A stretch of DNA of 64,000 bases from Bradyrhizobium paxllaeri. GTDB lineage: Bacteria; Pseudomonadota; Alphaproteobacteria; Rhizobiales; Xanthobacteraceae. The DNA is taken from assembly GCF_001693515.2 (NCBI RefSeq), contig NZ_CP042968.1, positions 3,348,001 to 3,412,000 on the forward strand, written 5' to 3'. Every line of letters begins with the position of its first letter. Position 1 is the stretch's first letter. The notes beneath the pieces were generated by a model that saw only the letters and a list, made by a program, of their open reading frames with translations, was not told the origin of the DNA and ran no database searches. Both the position numbers and the translations under genes were made by a program. Below, in pieces: positions 44,165 to 52,843 of the stretch.

Positions 44165-44208
44165 AGTGTACCCAGATTTGTGTCGTCATGCCCGGGCTTG
44201 TCCCACGG

Positions 44209-45466
44209 CTGTCCGGTTTAGTTTTAGCATAGACTTAGGCTCATCTGCCGCTGATCTTGGACGATTGGCGATGGTTCGAGCAGCTTGTCGATCGATCGGC
44301 GGTGCATGAGGTTGGCCCGAACCAGCCTGCTGAAGACGGTTGGGCTTGGAACGGCTTTCTGTGCAGCCTGGGCCAGGCGCAGCAGCAGGAAGGCGATGAG
44401 CGCGACCGCAATCTGGATGCGTATGGCATTCTCGGATGTGCCGACGAAGCGAGTGATCTTGAGGGTCTGCTTGATCCAGCGGAAGAACAACTCGATGGCC
44501 CAGCGTCGACGATAGAGATCAGCGATCTCTTGTGCGCTGGCATCGAGATCATTCGACAAGATACGCAGCATCTTTCCGGTATCGGTCATGATGCGGACCT
44601 CGCGTACCGCATCCTGCATTGGATTGCAGCGGCTCTTGGCCTGGCGTGCGGGAAGGAAGCCGATGCGGTCGGAGAGGATGTTGCCGTCCGGGATGACGGG
44701 CAGTTCCTCCACCACGTCGAGCGGCGTGTTGGATTTGAAGCGGCTGACGATCCGGCAGCCGGCGGCATCGAGCGCGGCCCACCAGGCATAGTCGTAATAA
44801 CCGAGATCGAAGACATAAGTGGCGCCCGGCTCGATCGGCATTTGCTGGGCCATGGTGATGTCGTTGACGTTGGCCGGAGTGACCGCGGCATAGATTGGGC
44901 GATCCGCGTCGGCGTCGTAAATTACGTGCACTTTGGCACCGCAGACCCCCGCCGAGAACCGCGCCCAGCCGGCGCTGTGTTCGTTCAAGCGCACGCTCGT
45001 GGCATCGATCAGGTAGGTCGTCTCGGCAAGCTTGCGACGCAGCCCGCGATGCGCCTGCTTCATCATTATCGCCAACAGTTCGGTGAACACGGCGGCAGGC
45101 CGCTGTGCGTTCGCATCCGAGAAGGTCGATCGTTGAACCGGTGCCGCGCCCACATGGTAGAGCCGCACAGCATGGCTCGAAAGTCCTGCCACGATCTCGC
45201 GCAAGCTCGCCGCCCCCGAAAGCTGACCATAAAGCAGCGCCACCAACTGGCTCTTGGTCGACAACCGGCGCACCCGCGCATCGGCTCCATGCTCCTCCAC
45301 AAGCCTGTCGAACCGATGCCATGGAACGTGCTTTAGAAGTCCGTGGAATACGCTATTCTGATGCAGCATGGCTTGATCCTTCTCCGTGTCCCAAAACGTC
45401 GCCAAACGCTTGGAGCACAGAAGAATCAACGCCATGCGCCTTGTCTACAAAAATTAAACCGGACAG
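44209..45466 (-). mobile_element. IS4-type insertion sequence in a palindromic site
   Basis: The inverted ends ctgtccggttta (44209-44220) and taaaccggacag (45455-45466) enclose one transposase gene. Outside them, 24-base flanks (44185-44208 and 45467-45490) are inverted copies of each other with one mismatch (gtcatgcccgggcttg...). The element either has 36-base ends or was inserted at the centre of a palindrome. No direct target duplication could be found. It splits the transglutaminase gene from its alpha-E partner. Confidence 0.8.
44224..45369 (-). CDS. IS4 family transposase
   Basis: A 381-residue protein when started at MLHQNSVFHGLLKHVPWHRF (45369); the upstream frame extends to 45435. 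It has an N-terminal DUF4372-type domain. DDE marks are TTYLIDATSVRLNE (first Asp), YVFDLGYYDYAWWAALDAAG (second Asp) and LYRRRWAIELFFRWIKQTLK, the Y-R-E-K signature with the catalytic Glu. The frame is complete, so the element may still be active. It ends 15 bases inside the left inverted repeat end. Confidence 0.92.
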   Translation of the reverse strand: MLHQNSVFHGLLKHVPWHRFDRLVEEHGADARVRRLSTKSQLVALLYGQLSGAASLREIVAGLSSHAVRLYHVGAAPVQRSTFSDANAQRPAAVFTELLAIMMKQAHRGLRRKLAETTYLIDATSVRLNEHSAGWARFSAGVCGAKVHVIYDADADRPIYAAVTPANVNDITMAQQMPIEPGATYVFDLGYYDYAWWAALDAAGCRIVSRFKSNTPLDVVEELPVIPDGNILSDRIGFLPARQAKSRCNPMQDAVREVRIMTDTGKMLRILSNDLDASAQEIADLYRRRWAIELFFRWIKQTLKITRFVGTSENAIRIQIAVALIAFLLLRLAQAAQKAVPSPTVFSRLVRANLMHRRSIDKLLEPSPIVQDQRQMSLSLC

Positions 45467-45518
45467 CCGTGGGACAAGCCCGGCCATGACAGTGCTTGGT
45501 GGCATTCATCAGAATTCT

Positions 45519-46463
45519 CTAAATCAAATACTGCCTGGTGATGATCTCACCCAGCCTTGAATTGTCCGCAATGAATTCCTGGATGAATTCATGGACGCCG
45601 TGCTGGAAGATATCGTCCATATGGCTGTGTTCAAGCCGGTTTCGTACCCCGCGGGCGTGGCGCTGGGAGGCGCCCTGGCGGCCATAGGCGACGCCGATCT
45701 GGTCGAGGTTGCGCACCAGATTGCTGTAGCAGCTCGCCAGCGAGCGCGGCAGCGTGTCGTTGAGGATCAGGAGGTCGGCGATCAGCCACGGTTTCAGGGT
45801 CTCGCGATAGACCCAGTGATAGGCGGTCAGCGCCGACACCGAGCGGAGGATCGAGGTCCACTGATAGTAATCAAGCGGACCGCCGACATGCTCCTCCTCG
45901 GGCAGCAGCACGTGATATTTCACGTCGAGAATGCGGGCAGTGTTGTCGGCGCGCTCCAGATGCAGCCCGAGCCGCGAGAACCAGTAGGCGTCGTTGCGCA
46001 GCATGGTCCGGTAGGCCGAGCCGTCGAACCGCAGCGAGGTCTCCTGTACGAAGCGGAGAAACCGCGCCAGTTCCTCGCGGCTCGAGGTGCCCTTGCCCCA
46101 GACTTCCTGCAATTCGATCCAGGCCGAGTTGATGGTGTCCCACATCTCCGATGTCAGCGCCGTGCGCACCGAGCGCGAATTGAGCCGGGCCGCCTCGATG
46201 CAGTTCTTGATCGAGGAGGGATTGGCCGGCGAGAACGCCAGGTACTCGACGACGTTCTGCTCGGTGGCTTCCTGATAGGTCTCGTAGAAGCTGGAGCTGA
46301 CGCCGGCGGTCAGCAGCGCCGATTCCCACTCATTGGTCTTGCCGATATAGGCGGTGGGCAGCGCGGTGACACGCAGCGTCGCGTCGATGGTGCGCGCGAT
46401 ATATTCGGCGCGCTCGACATAGCGGGCCAGCCAGTACAGGTTTTCGGCGGTGCGCGACAGCAT
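45519..46463 (-). CDS. Alpha-E domain protein
   Basis: A 314-residue, nearly all-helical protein. The family start is MLSRTAENLYWLARYVERAE, followed by IARTIDATLRV. Other marks are SRLGLHLERADNTARILDVK, with a paired ExxxR pattern, and LKPWLIADLLILNDTLPRSL. The fold packs repeated glutamate-bearing helices. It is always linked to the circularly permuted ATP-grasp gene, which lies 16 bases upstream on the same strand, and often to Anbu and transglutaminase genes. Its exact role in the proposed peptide-ligation system is unknown. Confidence 0.9.
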   Translation of the reverse strand: MLSRTAENLYWLARYVERAEYIARTIDATLRVTALPTAYIGKTNEWESALLTAGVSSSFYETYQEATEQNVVEYLAFSPANPSSIKNCIEAARLNSRSVRTALTSEMWDTINSAWIELQEVWGKGTSSREELARFLRFVQETSLRFDGSAYRTMLRNDAYWFSRLGLHLERADNTARILDVKYHVLLPEEEHVGGPLDYYQWTSILRSVSALTAYHWVYRETLKPWLIADLLILNDTLPRSLASCYSNLVRNLDQIGVAYGRQGASQRHARGVRNRLEHSHMDDIFQHGVHEFIQEFIADNSRLGEIITRQYLI

Positions 46464-46479
46464 ACGTGAATTTCGCTCT

Positions 46480-47898
46480 CTATTCGTCCAGTATCCAGGT
46501 GTCCTTGGTGCCGCCGCCCTGGCTGGAATTGACCACCAGCGAGCCTTCCTTCAGCGCCACCCGCGTCAATCCACCGGGAACGATGGTGACGTGCTTGCTG
46601 CCCGTCAGCACAAACGGCCTGAGATCGACGTGGCGGGGCGCGAGGCCGGAGGAAGTGCAGGTCGGGCAGGTCGATAGCGCCAGCGTCGGCTGGGCGATAA
46701 AGCCCTCCGGTTCGCGCTTGAGCTTGTCGCGGAACGCCTCGATCGTCGCCTTGGTGGCGGCAGGACCGATCAGCATGCCGTAGCCGCCGGAGCCGTGGAC
46801 TTCCTTCACCACGAGGTCGCTGAGATTGTCGAGCACGTAGGACAGGTCTTTCGGCTCGCGGCAGCGCCAGGTCGGCACGTTCTTCAGGATCGGCTCTTCG
46901 CCGAGATAGAATTTCACGATCTCCGGCATGTAGGAGTAGATCGCCTTGTCGTCGGCAATGCCGGTGCCGACCGCGTTCGCGAGCGTGATGTTGCCGGCCG
47001 CATAGGCCGACATCAGCCCGGGGACGCCGAGCGCCGAATCCGGGCGGAAGGTGAGGGGATCGAGGAAATCGTCATCGACGCGGCGGTAGATCACGTCGAC
47101 GCGTTTGAGGCCCTCGGTGGTTCGCATGAACACCTCATCGTTCTTGACGATGAGGTCGCGGCCTTCGACCAGTTCGATGCCGAGCTTGTCGGCGAGGAAG
47201 GAGTGCTCGTAATAGGCGGAATTGTAGACGCCGGGCGTCATCAGCGCGACCGTCGGCTCGGCCGAGGCGGAGAGCGGCGCCACGGAGCGCAGCGCGGCAA
47301 GCAGTTCGTCAGGATAGCGCTCCACCGGCGCCACGCGGTGGCGGGCGAACAGGTCCGGAAACAACCGCATCATGATTTCGCGGTTTTCCAGCATGTAGGA
47401 CACGCCCGAGGGCGTGCGGGCATTGTCCTCCAGCACGATGAAATTGTCAGCATCGACCCGGACGATGTCGATGCCGGCGATGTGCACATAGACGTCGTGC
47501 GGAACGTTCTGGCCGTTCATCTCCGGCCGGAACACTGGGTTCTGGAAGATCAGGTCGTCGGGAATGAGGTTGGCGCGCAGGATGTCGCGGCCGTGATAGA
47601 TGTCGCGCAGGAACATGTTGAGCGCGCGGACCCGCTGCTTCAGGCCCTTTTCCAGCGTGGTCCATTCCTTGGCCGACATGATCCGGGGGATCACATCGAA
47701 GGGGATCAGCCGTTCCTGGGCTTCGGCGTCGCCATAGACGGCGAAGGTGATGCCGATCCGACGGAACAGGAGTTCCGCCTCCTGACGGCGATATTCCAGG
47801 GCGTCCGGAGGCGTCTCCTTCAGCCAGCGGGAGAGCTCCCGATAGGCCGGGCGGAGGTCGCCACCGGGCCCGTTCATCTCATCAAAGGCAACTGCCAT
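46480..47898 (-). CDS. Circularly permuted ATP-grasp protein (type 2)
   Basis: A 472-residue protein. Visible marks are RFVRMLFPDLFARHRV-like EIMMRLFPDLFARHRVAPV, DVIYRRVDDDFLDPLTFRPD, GNITLANAVGTGIADDKAIY, YMPEIVKFYLGEEPIL and VVKEVHGSGGYGMLIGPAAT. The last two hold the nucleotide-binding loops of a permuted ATP-grasp fold. It should activate a carboxylate and join it to an amine, as a peptide ligase. It is the first gene of the alpha-E/transglutaminase/Anbu group in transcription order. Cytoplasmic; product unknown. Confidence 0.92.
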   Translation of the reverse strand: MAVAFDEMNGPGGDLRPAYRELSRWLKETPPDALEYRRQEAELLFRRIGITFAVYGDAEAQERLIPFDVIPRIMSAKEWTTLEKGLKQRVRALNMFLRDIYHGRDILRANLIPDDLIFQNPVFRPEMNGQNVPHDVYVHIAGIDIVRVDADNFIVLEDNARTPSGVSYMLENREIMMRLFPDLFARHRVAPVERYPDELLAALRSVAPLSASAEPTVALMTPGVYNSAYYEHSFLADKLGIELVEGRDLIVKNDEVFMRTTEGLKRVDVIYRRVDDDFLDPLTFRPDSALGVPGLMSAYAAGNITLANAVGTGIADDKAIYSYMPEIVKFYLGEEPILKNVPTWRCREPKDLSYVLDNLSDLVVKEVHGSGGYGMLIGPAATKATIEAFRDKLKREPEGFIAQPTLALSTCPTCTSSGLAPRHVDLRPFVLTGSKHVTIVPGGLTRVALKEGSLVVNSSQGGGTKDTWILDE

Positions 47899-48118
47899 AA
47901 ATCCTGACTATCTCGCAAAGCCATGCGGCACAGTGCATGACTTCACGGGATGGTAGCAAGGCTCGGGCCAGCGCGATATGCATTGGCTTGCGGCATTTCG
48001 TGTGGGTAGCCGGCCGCGCTGCCCTAAAAAAAGGCGGCCGGGTGCTTATTTCGGCAGCAAAGCCTCGTGACTTCAATGCGTTGCTTGCGCAAAGTACGGG
48101 GACAGGCGAGGGGAAGTC

Positions 48119-48856
48119 ATGAGCGAGATCGTCACGGCGGGAATTCTGGTCATTGGCGACGAGATCCTGTCCGGCCGGACCAAGGACAAGAACATCGGCT
48201 TCATCGCCGAATACCTGACCAATATCGGAATCGACCTTAGGGAGGTCCGCGTCGTCGCCGACGACGAGGCCGACATCATCTCAGCCATTGATGCGCTGCG
48301 GAATCGCTACACCTACGTCTTTACCACCGGCGGCATCGGGCCGACCCATGACGACATCACGGCCGACAGCGTTGCGAAAGCGTTCGGCGTCGGCATCGAC
48401 CACCATCCGGAAGTCGTGGCGCGCTTTCGCGAGCGCTGGAGTGAGCAGGACCTGAACGAGGCCCGGCTGCGCATGGCCCGCGTGCCCGATGGCGCCGAAC
48501 TGATCCAGAGCGCGACGATCCTCGCGCCCGGCTTCAAGCTCGGCAACGTCGTCGTCATGGCCGGCATCCCCTCGATCATGCAGGCGATGATGGATATCGT
48601 CGCGCCCAAGCTGAAATCGGGCGTGCGGATGCTGTCGGATTCGGTGCGGGCCAATGCGCGGGAAGGCGACATCGGCGGGCCGCTGCGGGACATCGCCAAT
48701 GCCCATCCCGATACCATCATCGGCAGCTATCCGTTCATGGACGAGGACAAGAAGCCGAACACCAATCTTGTGGTCCGCTCCCGCGATCCCGAAAAGCTCA
48801 ACGCCGCGATGACCGCGGTGAAGGAGATGCTGGCGGGATTGAACGTGCCGCGATAG
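48119..48856 (+). CDS. Competence/damage-inducible protein A-like (CinA N-terminal, molybdopterin-binding) protein
   Basis: A 245-residue protein made only of the MoCF_biosynth-like domain of CinA. The N-terminus TAGILVIGDEILSGRTKDKN, the ligand loop VFTTGGIGPTHDDITADSV, and GNVVVMAGIPSIMQAMMDIV are typical. The C-terminal nicotinamide-nucleotide deamidase domain (PncC) of full CinA is absent. In full proteins the N-terminal domain has ADP-ribose/nucleotide pyrophosphatase activity; here the function is likely nucleotide related. Start ATG at 48119. The next gene (gpt) follows after 27 bases. Confidence 0.88.
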   Translation: MSEIVTAGILVIGDEILSGRTKDKNIGFIAEYLTNIGIDLREVRVVADDEADIISAIDALRNRYTYVFTTGGIGPTHDDITADSVAKAFGVGIDHHPEVVARFRERWSEQDLNEARLRMARVPDGAELIQSATILAPGFKLGNVVVMAGIPSIMQAMMDIVAPKLKSGVRMLSDSVRANAREGDIGGPLRDIANAHPDTIIGSYPFMDEDKKPNTNLVVRSRDPEKLNAAMTAVKEMLAGLNVPR

Positions 48857-48883
48857 CAGATCGGCAAGACGAGGCGAACCAAC

Positions 48884-49402
48884 GTGGCAGACAGCAACTC
48901 CGAACCGAGCGCCGACGCGCGGGCAGGCCGTCCCTTTCCGGTCTCCTGGGATCAATTTCACCGCGACTGCCGGGCGTTGACCTGGCGGCTCAACGACGTC
49001 GGCCCGTTTCACGCCATCATCGCGATCACCCGCGGCGGCCTTGTGCCGGCCGCGATCGTGGCGCGCGAGCTCGGCATCCGCATCATCGATACCGTTTGCA
49101 TAGCGAGCTACGACCACACCAGCCAGGGCGACCTGCAGGTGCTCAAGGGCGTATCTCCCGAGGTCGCAAAACTCGGCGGCGGCACCGGCAAGGGGCTGTT
49201 GATCGTCGACGACCTCGTCGACACCGGCGCCACCGGACGGCTGGTGCGCCAGATGCTCCCCGATGCGCATTTCGCCACCGTCTACGCCAAGCCGAAGGGC
49301 AAGCCGCTGGTCGATACGTTCATCACCGAAGTATCGCAGGATACCTGGATCCATTTTCCCTGGGACACCGCGCTATCGTTCCAGCCGCCGATCCGACCGT
49401 GA
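48884..49402 (+). CDS. gpt: Xanthine phosphoribosyltransferase
   Basis: A 172-residue cytoplasmic enzyme started by GTG at 48884. The phosphoribosyltransferase motif is [20 protein letters not shown], the 5'-phosphate loop. The N-terminal part [20 protein letters not shown] is the purine PRTase PPi loop. The length and the C-terminus [12 protein letters not shown] match Gpt. It converts xanthine (and guanine) with PRPP to the nucleotide in purine salvage. It is encoded right after a CinA-N-type nucleotide protein, a plausible shared nucleotide theme. Confidence 0.92.
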   Translation: MADSNSEPSADARAGRPFPVSWDQFHRDCRALTWRLNDVGPFHAIIAITRGGLVPAAIVARELGIRIIDTVCIASYDHTSQGDLQVLKGVSPEVAKLGGGTGKGLLIVDDLVDTGATGRLVRQMLPDAHFATVYAKPKGKPLVDTFITEVSQDTWIHFPWDTALSFQPPIRP

Positions 49403-49423
49403 CGGCTGGGGCGTGATGGTCTC

Positions 49424-49518
49424 GTCATTCCGGGGCGCGAAGCGAACCCGGAATCTCGAGATTCCCGATGCGCAATTGCGCATCTGAGGTCTGGTCCTTC
49501 GGACCCTCCCGGAATGAC
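49424..49518. repeat. Dispersed palindrome, family A, copy 3
   Basis: Arms gtcattccggggcg and cccggaatgac. An extra ~18-base insertion (ccgatgcgcaattgcgcatc) with its own small hairpin extends the centre compared with the other copies. It follows gpt. Confidence 0.85.
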
Positions 49519-49538
49519 GGAGAATATCCAACCTTCCC

Positions 49539-50156
49539 ATGCCCCTGCAAAACCGCGTCACGCCATTGGGCGACATCATCGCCACCCCGCATCGCGGCCT
49601 GTTCACCGGCAATCGCGGCATCATCCATGACCCCGCGACAAGGACGTTATTGAAAAAGCGCTGGTCGAGCCCGGCCTGGATTACCTGCCTCTGCGAATTC
49701 CGGGGCTGGCGGCGGCCGGTGATGGGCCGGCGAAGCTGGACCGAGCTGTTCTTTCTCGACGAGGCGACCGCATTCGCCGCCGGCCACCGCCCATGCTTCT
49801 TCTGCCGCCGCGACGACGCCAACCGGTTTCGGGCGGCGTGGGAGGAGGGTAACGGCGTTTCGGATATTCGTGCGCGGGAGATGGATGCCGTGTTGCATCG
49901 TGAGCGGTTGGAGCGCGGCAGGAGGCGGCTGCATCCGCTGCCGGCGCCGGTGGCGCAATTGCCCGATGGGGCGATGGTGCAGGTGGGTGAGGAGAGTTTT
50001 GTGATCGTGCAGGGCAGGGCGTTGCGATGGTCGATGGCTGGTTACAGCGCAGCAGAAGGAGCAATCGATGACGCGATGCTGTTGACGCCGCCGTCAACGC
50101 TACGCGCGCTAAGCGTGGGCTATCGTCCGGTACTGCATCCGAGCGCGATGGGCTAG
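49539..50156 (+). CDS. Hypothetical protein, 205 residues
   Basis: A conserved alphaproteobacterial type without a family name I can assign. Basic and aromatic-rich blocks are visible: LKKRWSSPAWITCLCEFRGW, RSWTELFFLDEATAFAAGHR and HRPCFFCRRDDANRFRAAW. The Cys-x-x-Cys and His residues in the latter (PCFFC) resemble a small metal site, as in the Ada N-terminal type, but this is not established. The C-terminal half is a beta-rich domain (PDGAMVQVGEESFVIVQGRA). No signal peptide. It stands between two dispersed repeats. Confidence 0.75.
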   Translation: MPLQNRVTPLGDIIATPHRGLFTGNRGIIHDPATRTLLKKRWSSPAWITCLCEFRGWRRPVMGRRSWTELFFLDEATAFAAGHRPCFFCRRDDANRFRAAWEEGNGVSDIRAREMDAVLHRERLERGRRRLHPLPAPVAQLPDGAMVQVGEESFVIVQGRALRWSMAGYSAAEGAIDDAMLLTPPSTLRALSVGYRPVLHPSAMG

Positions 50157-50163
50157 ATACTCC

Positions 50164-50246
50164 GTCCTTGCGAGGAGCGTAAGCGACGAAGCAATCCATC
50201 TATCCCCGAGTTGAAGCATGGATTGCTTCGCTTCGCTCGCAATGAC
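50164..50246. repeat. Dispersed palindrome, family B, copy 3
   Basis: Left arm gtccttgcgaggagcgtaag then cgacgaagcaatccat; right arm atggattgcttcgcttcgct then cgcaatgac. It separates two convergent genes. Confidence 0.88.
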
Positions 50247-50253
50247 GGGGTTA

Positions 50254-51276
50254 CTATCCCAACCTCTCCCTCGCCAGCTTTGCCCCCGCACCCAGCGCCG
50301 CGAGCTTCGCCTCCGCGATGTCCCGCCGCATTGGCGCCATGCCGCAATTGGTTGTCGCGACGATGTTGCCGAGCGGTACGAATTTCGATACCGCCTCGAT
50401 CACCTTCACGACATCCTCGGCGGTCTCGACCATGTCGCTGGCGACATCGATCACGCCGGCCTGGATCACCTTGCCGGGGAGTAGCGCCAGCAAATCCAGC
50501 GGCACCTTGGAATTGCGGCACTCGATCGCGACTTGCTGGATCGGGCTTTTTTCGATCGCCGGGAAAATATCCTCGTATTGCCGCCACTCGCTGCCGAGTG
50601 TCTGCTTCCAGTCGGTATTGGCCTTGATGCCGTAGCCGTAGCAAATGTGCACGGCGGTGGTGCAGGTCAGCCCTTCGGCGGCACGTTCGAGTGCCTTGAT
50701 GCCCCAGTCGGAGACCTCGTCCATGAAGACGTTGAAGGCGGGCTCGTCGAACTGGATCACGTCGACGCCGTCGGCCTGCAATGCCTTGGCCTCGGCGTTG
50801 AGCAGTTCGGCAAAGGCGAACGCCATCTTGACCTTGTCGCCGTAATGGCTGTCGGCGACCGTGTCGGCGATGGTCATCGGGCCGGGCAGGGTGAATTTCA
50901 GCTTGCGGGTGGTGTGGGTGCGGGCGACGCGGGCTTCGTCGGCATGGACGCGGCCCCTCAGCGTCAGCGGCGCTGTCACCTGCGGCACCATCGCCTTGTA
51001 GCGGTCTTTGCGGATGCCCATTTCGACCTTGTGGGCGAAATCGATGCCCTCGACCTTCTCCAGGAAGCCGTGGACGAAATGCTGGCGTGCCTGCTCGCCC
51101 TCGGTGACGATGTCGACGCCGGAATCTTCCTGCAGTTTCACCGCCAGCATGGTGGCGTCGCGCTTGGCGCGGGCGAGCTCGTCGCCTTTCGACTTCCAGG
51201 GCGCCCAGAGCGTATTCGGCTCGGCGAGCCATTCCGGCTTCGGCAAGGAGCCTGCGATCGTGGTTGGAAACAGCAT
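50254..51276 (-). CDS. Cobalamin-independent methionine synthase II-like protein (MetE C-terminal family)
   Basis: A 340-residue TIM-barrel protein of the MetE C-terminal type. Marks are LFPTTIAGSLPKPEWLAEPN, IVTEGEQARQHFVHGFLEKV, DVIQFDEPAFNVFMDEV and CTTAVHICYGYGIKANTDWK. The zinc ligands are expected from HICYG and from the cysteine in NCGMAPMRRD near the C-terminus. The start at 51276 has GGGAGG upstream; the frame extends 14 codons further. Without the MetE N-terminal domain, such proteins may transfer methyl groups to or from other thiols. The substrate is unknown. Confidence 0.9.
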   Translation of the reverse strand: MLFPTTIAGSLPKPEWLAEPNTLWAPWKSKGDELARAKRDATMLAVKLQEDSGVDIVTEGEQARQHFVHGFLEKVEGIDFAHKVEMGIRKDRYKAMVPQVTAPLTLRGRVHADEARVARTHTTRKLKFTLPGPMTIADTVADSHYGDKVKMAFAFAELLNAEAKALQADGVDVIQFDEPAFNVFMDEVSDWGIKALERAAEGLTCTTAVHICYGYGIKANTDWKQTLGSEWRQYEDIFPAIEKSPIQQVAIECRNSKVPLDLLALLPGKVIQAGVIDVASDMVETAEDVVKVIEAVSKFVPLGNIVATTNCGMAPMRRDIAEAKLAALGAGAKLARERLG

Positions 51277-51393
51277 GGGAGCCTCCCGGTCAGTTCTGAT
51301 TGAGCGCCTGTCTGCCATGTCTTATGCTGGAGGTACAGAACAACAAAAGTCGCCATCGCGGGGAATATTTCCGCATCAACAGCTAGGGGAGCC

Positions 51394-52095
51394 ATGATCG
51401 AGCTGCATTACGCGCCGACGCCGAACGGCTGGAAAATCTCGATCATGCTGGAGGAACTCGGGCTTCCCTATCGGGTCATTCCGGTGAACATCCGCGCCGG
51501 CGAGCAGTTCAGGCCAGAATTTCTGGCGATCAGCCCGAATAACCGCATTCCCGCCATCGTGGACCACGAACCCGCCGACGGGCAGGGGCCGTTTTCGGTG
51601 TTCGAGACCGGCGCCATCCTGATCTATCTCGCCGACAAGACCGGGCGCTTCCTGCCCACGGAGATGCGGGCACGGTCCCAGGTGATGCAATGGCTGATGT
51701 GGCAGATGAGTGGGCTGGGGCCCATGCTCGGCCAGCACGGCCATTTCGCGCTCTATGCGGCTGAGAAGATTCCCTACGCGATCGAGCGCTACCGCGACGA
51801 GGCCGCGCGACTTTATGGCGTGCTCGACCGCCAACTCGGCAAGACCGGTGCCTATGTCGCCGGCGATTACTCGATCGCCGACATCGCCTGTTTTCCCTGG
51901 ACGATGACCCACAAGGCGCAGGGCTTTACCCTCGACGACTACCCGAACGTCAAGCGCTGGTACGCGGAAGTGCGTGCACGGCCGCAGGTGCAGGCGGGGC
52001 TGGCGATCGGCAAGTTCGTGAAGGAGCCGTTCGACGAGGAGGCGCGGCGGAATATGTTCGGTGCGCGCGCGAAGGAGATGGCGGGCAAAGGGTAG
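51394..52095 (+). CDS. Glutathione S-transferase (GST-N/GST-C, Ure2-like)
   Basis: A 233-residue protein. The N-terminal domain begins MIELHYAPTPNGWKISIMLE, with GPFSVFETGAILIYLADKTG supplying the glutathione-binding Glu/Thr. The C-terminal helical domain holds YVAGDYSIADIACFPWTMTH, the GST N-capping box. GGGGAG lies just before the ATG. The YfcG/Ure2-like subgroup works as a glutathione disulfide-bond oxidoreductase; assignment to it is by look only. A family B repeat follows the gene. Confidence 0.9.
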   Translation: MIELHYAPTPNGWKISIMLEELGLPYRVIPVNIRAGEQFRPEFLAISPNNRIPAIVDHEPADGQGPFSVFETGAILIYLADKTGRFLPTEMRARSQVMQWLMWQMSGLGPMLGQHGHFALYAAEKIPYAIERYRDEAARLYGVLDRQLGKTGAYVAGDYSIADIACFPWTMTHKAQGFTLDDYPNVKRWYAEVRARPQVQAGLAIGKFVKEPFDEEARRNMFGARAKEMAGKG

Positions 52096-52109
52096 GCCGC
52101 CGCCCAGCC

Positions 52110-52193
52110 GTCATTGCGAGGAGCGAAGCGGACGAAGCAATCCATTCTTTCCCCGGGTAGCGCCATGGATTGCTTCGCTTCGCTCGCAATGAC
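52110..52193. repeat. Dispersed palindrome, family B, copy 4
   Basis: Left arm gtcattgcgaggagcgaagc then ggacgaagcaatccat; right arm atggattgcttcgcttcgct then cgcaatgac. It sits between the GST gene and the next plus-strand gene. Confidence 0.9.
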
Positions 52194-52234
52194 GGTGGAA
52201 GCAACACGGATCACAAACAACAAAAGGAAACCCC

Positions 52235-52843
52235 ATGCTCGAATTCTTCTTCGACTGTTCAAGCCCCTGGACCTATCTCGCCTTCCACAACATCCAGCCG
52301 CTCGCCAAAGAGCTCGGCGTCGAGATCAGCTGGCGACCGATCCTGGTCGGCGGCATCTTCAATACCGTCAATCCGAGCGTCTACGCGCAGCGCGAGACGC
52401 CGGTGCCGTTGAAGGCGCGCTACATGAAGAAGGATCTCGCCGACTGGGCGCGCTCGGCGGGGCTTGCGATCAAAATGCCGCCGACGGTGTTTCCGGTGAA
52501 CAGCGTGAAAGCGATGCGCGGCTGTATCTGGCTCGGCAAGGACGTGGTGCCGTTCGCCACCGCGGTGTTCGAGACCTATTGGGGTGCCGACAAGGACATC
52601 TCGCAGGACTCGGTGCTGACGGAAGTCTGCAAGAAGGTCGGCGTCGACCATGTCAAATTCTTCGAGGGCATTGGCCAGCAGGCGATCAAGGACCAGCTCA
52701 AGGCCAACACCGATGAGGTGATGGCGCGTGGAGGCTTTGGCTCGCCGACGATTTTTGTCGACAAGACCGACATGTATTTCGGCAACGACCGGATGCCGTT
52801 GATCCGCGAAGCGCTGGAGCGCGTGAAGGCGCGGGCCGCCTGA
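52235..52843 (+). CDS. 2-hydroxychromene-2-carboxylate isomerase-like protein (DsbA/GST-kappa family)
   Basis: A 202-residue thioredoxin-fold protein. It starts MLEFFFDCSSPWTYLAFHNI; the Ser of SSPW is the glutathione-contact residue of the family. Further marks are LPVNSVKAMRGCIWLGKDV-like FPVNSVKAMRGCIWLGKDV and GGFGSPTIFVDKTDMYFGND. The family uses glutathione for isomerisation in aromatic degradation (NahD type), or has other thiol roles. It overlaps the next gene by one base (TGATG, 52841-52845), so they form an operon with the quinone-reductase-type gene. Confidence 0.9.
   Translation: MLEFFFDCSSPWTYLAFHNIQPLAKELGVEISWRPILVGGIFNTVNPSVYAQRETPVPLKARYMKKDLADWARSAGLAIKMPPTVFPVNSVKAMRGCIWLGKDVVPFATAVFETYWGADKDISQDSVLTEVCKKVGVDHVKFFEGIGQQAIKDQLKANTDEVMARGGFGSPTIFVDKTDMYFGNDRMPLIREALERVKARAA

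Noticed and set aside
44185..45490. Target-site duplication of the IS4-type element
   Set aside because: The flanking bases are inverted, not direct, copies; no direct repeat of any length at the proposed ends.
48281..49354. Long minus-strand frame opposite the CinA-N and gpt genes
   Set aside because: Both plus-strand genes have clear family motifs; the minus frame is an antisense shadow.
50153..51232. Long second frame on the same strand as the MetE-like gene
   Set aside because: Low-complexity Arg/Gly-rich product without motifs; the true frame is the MetE-like one.
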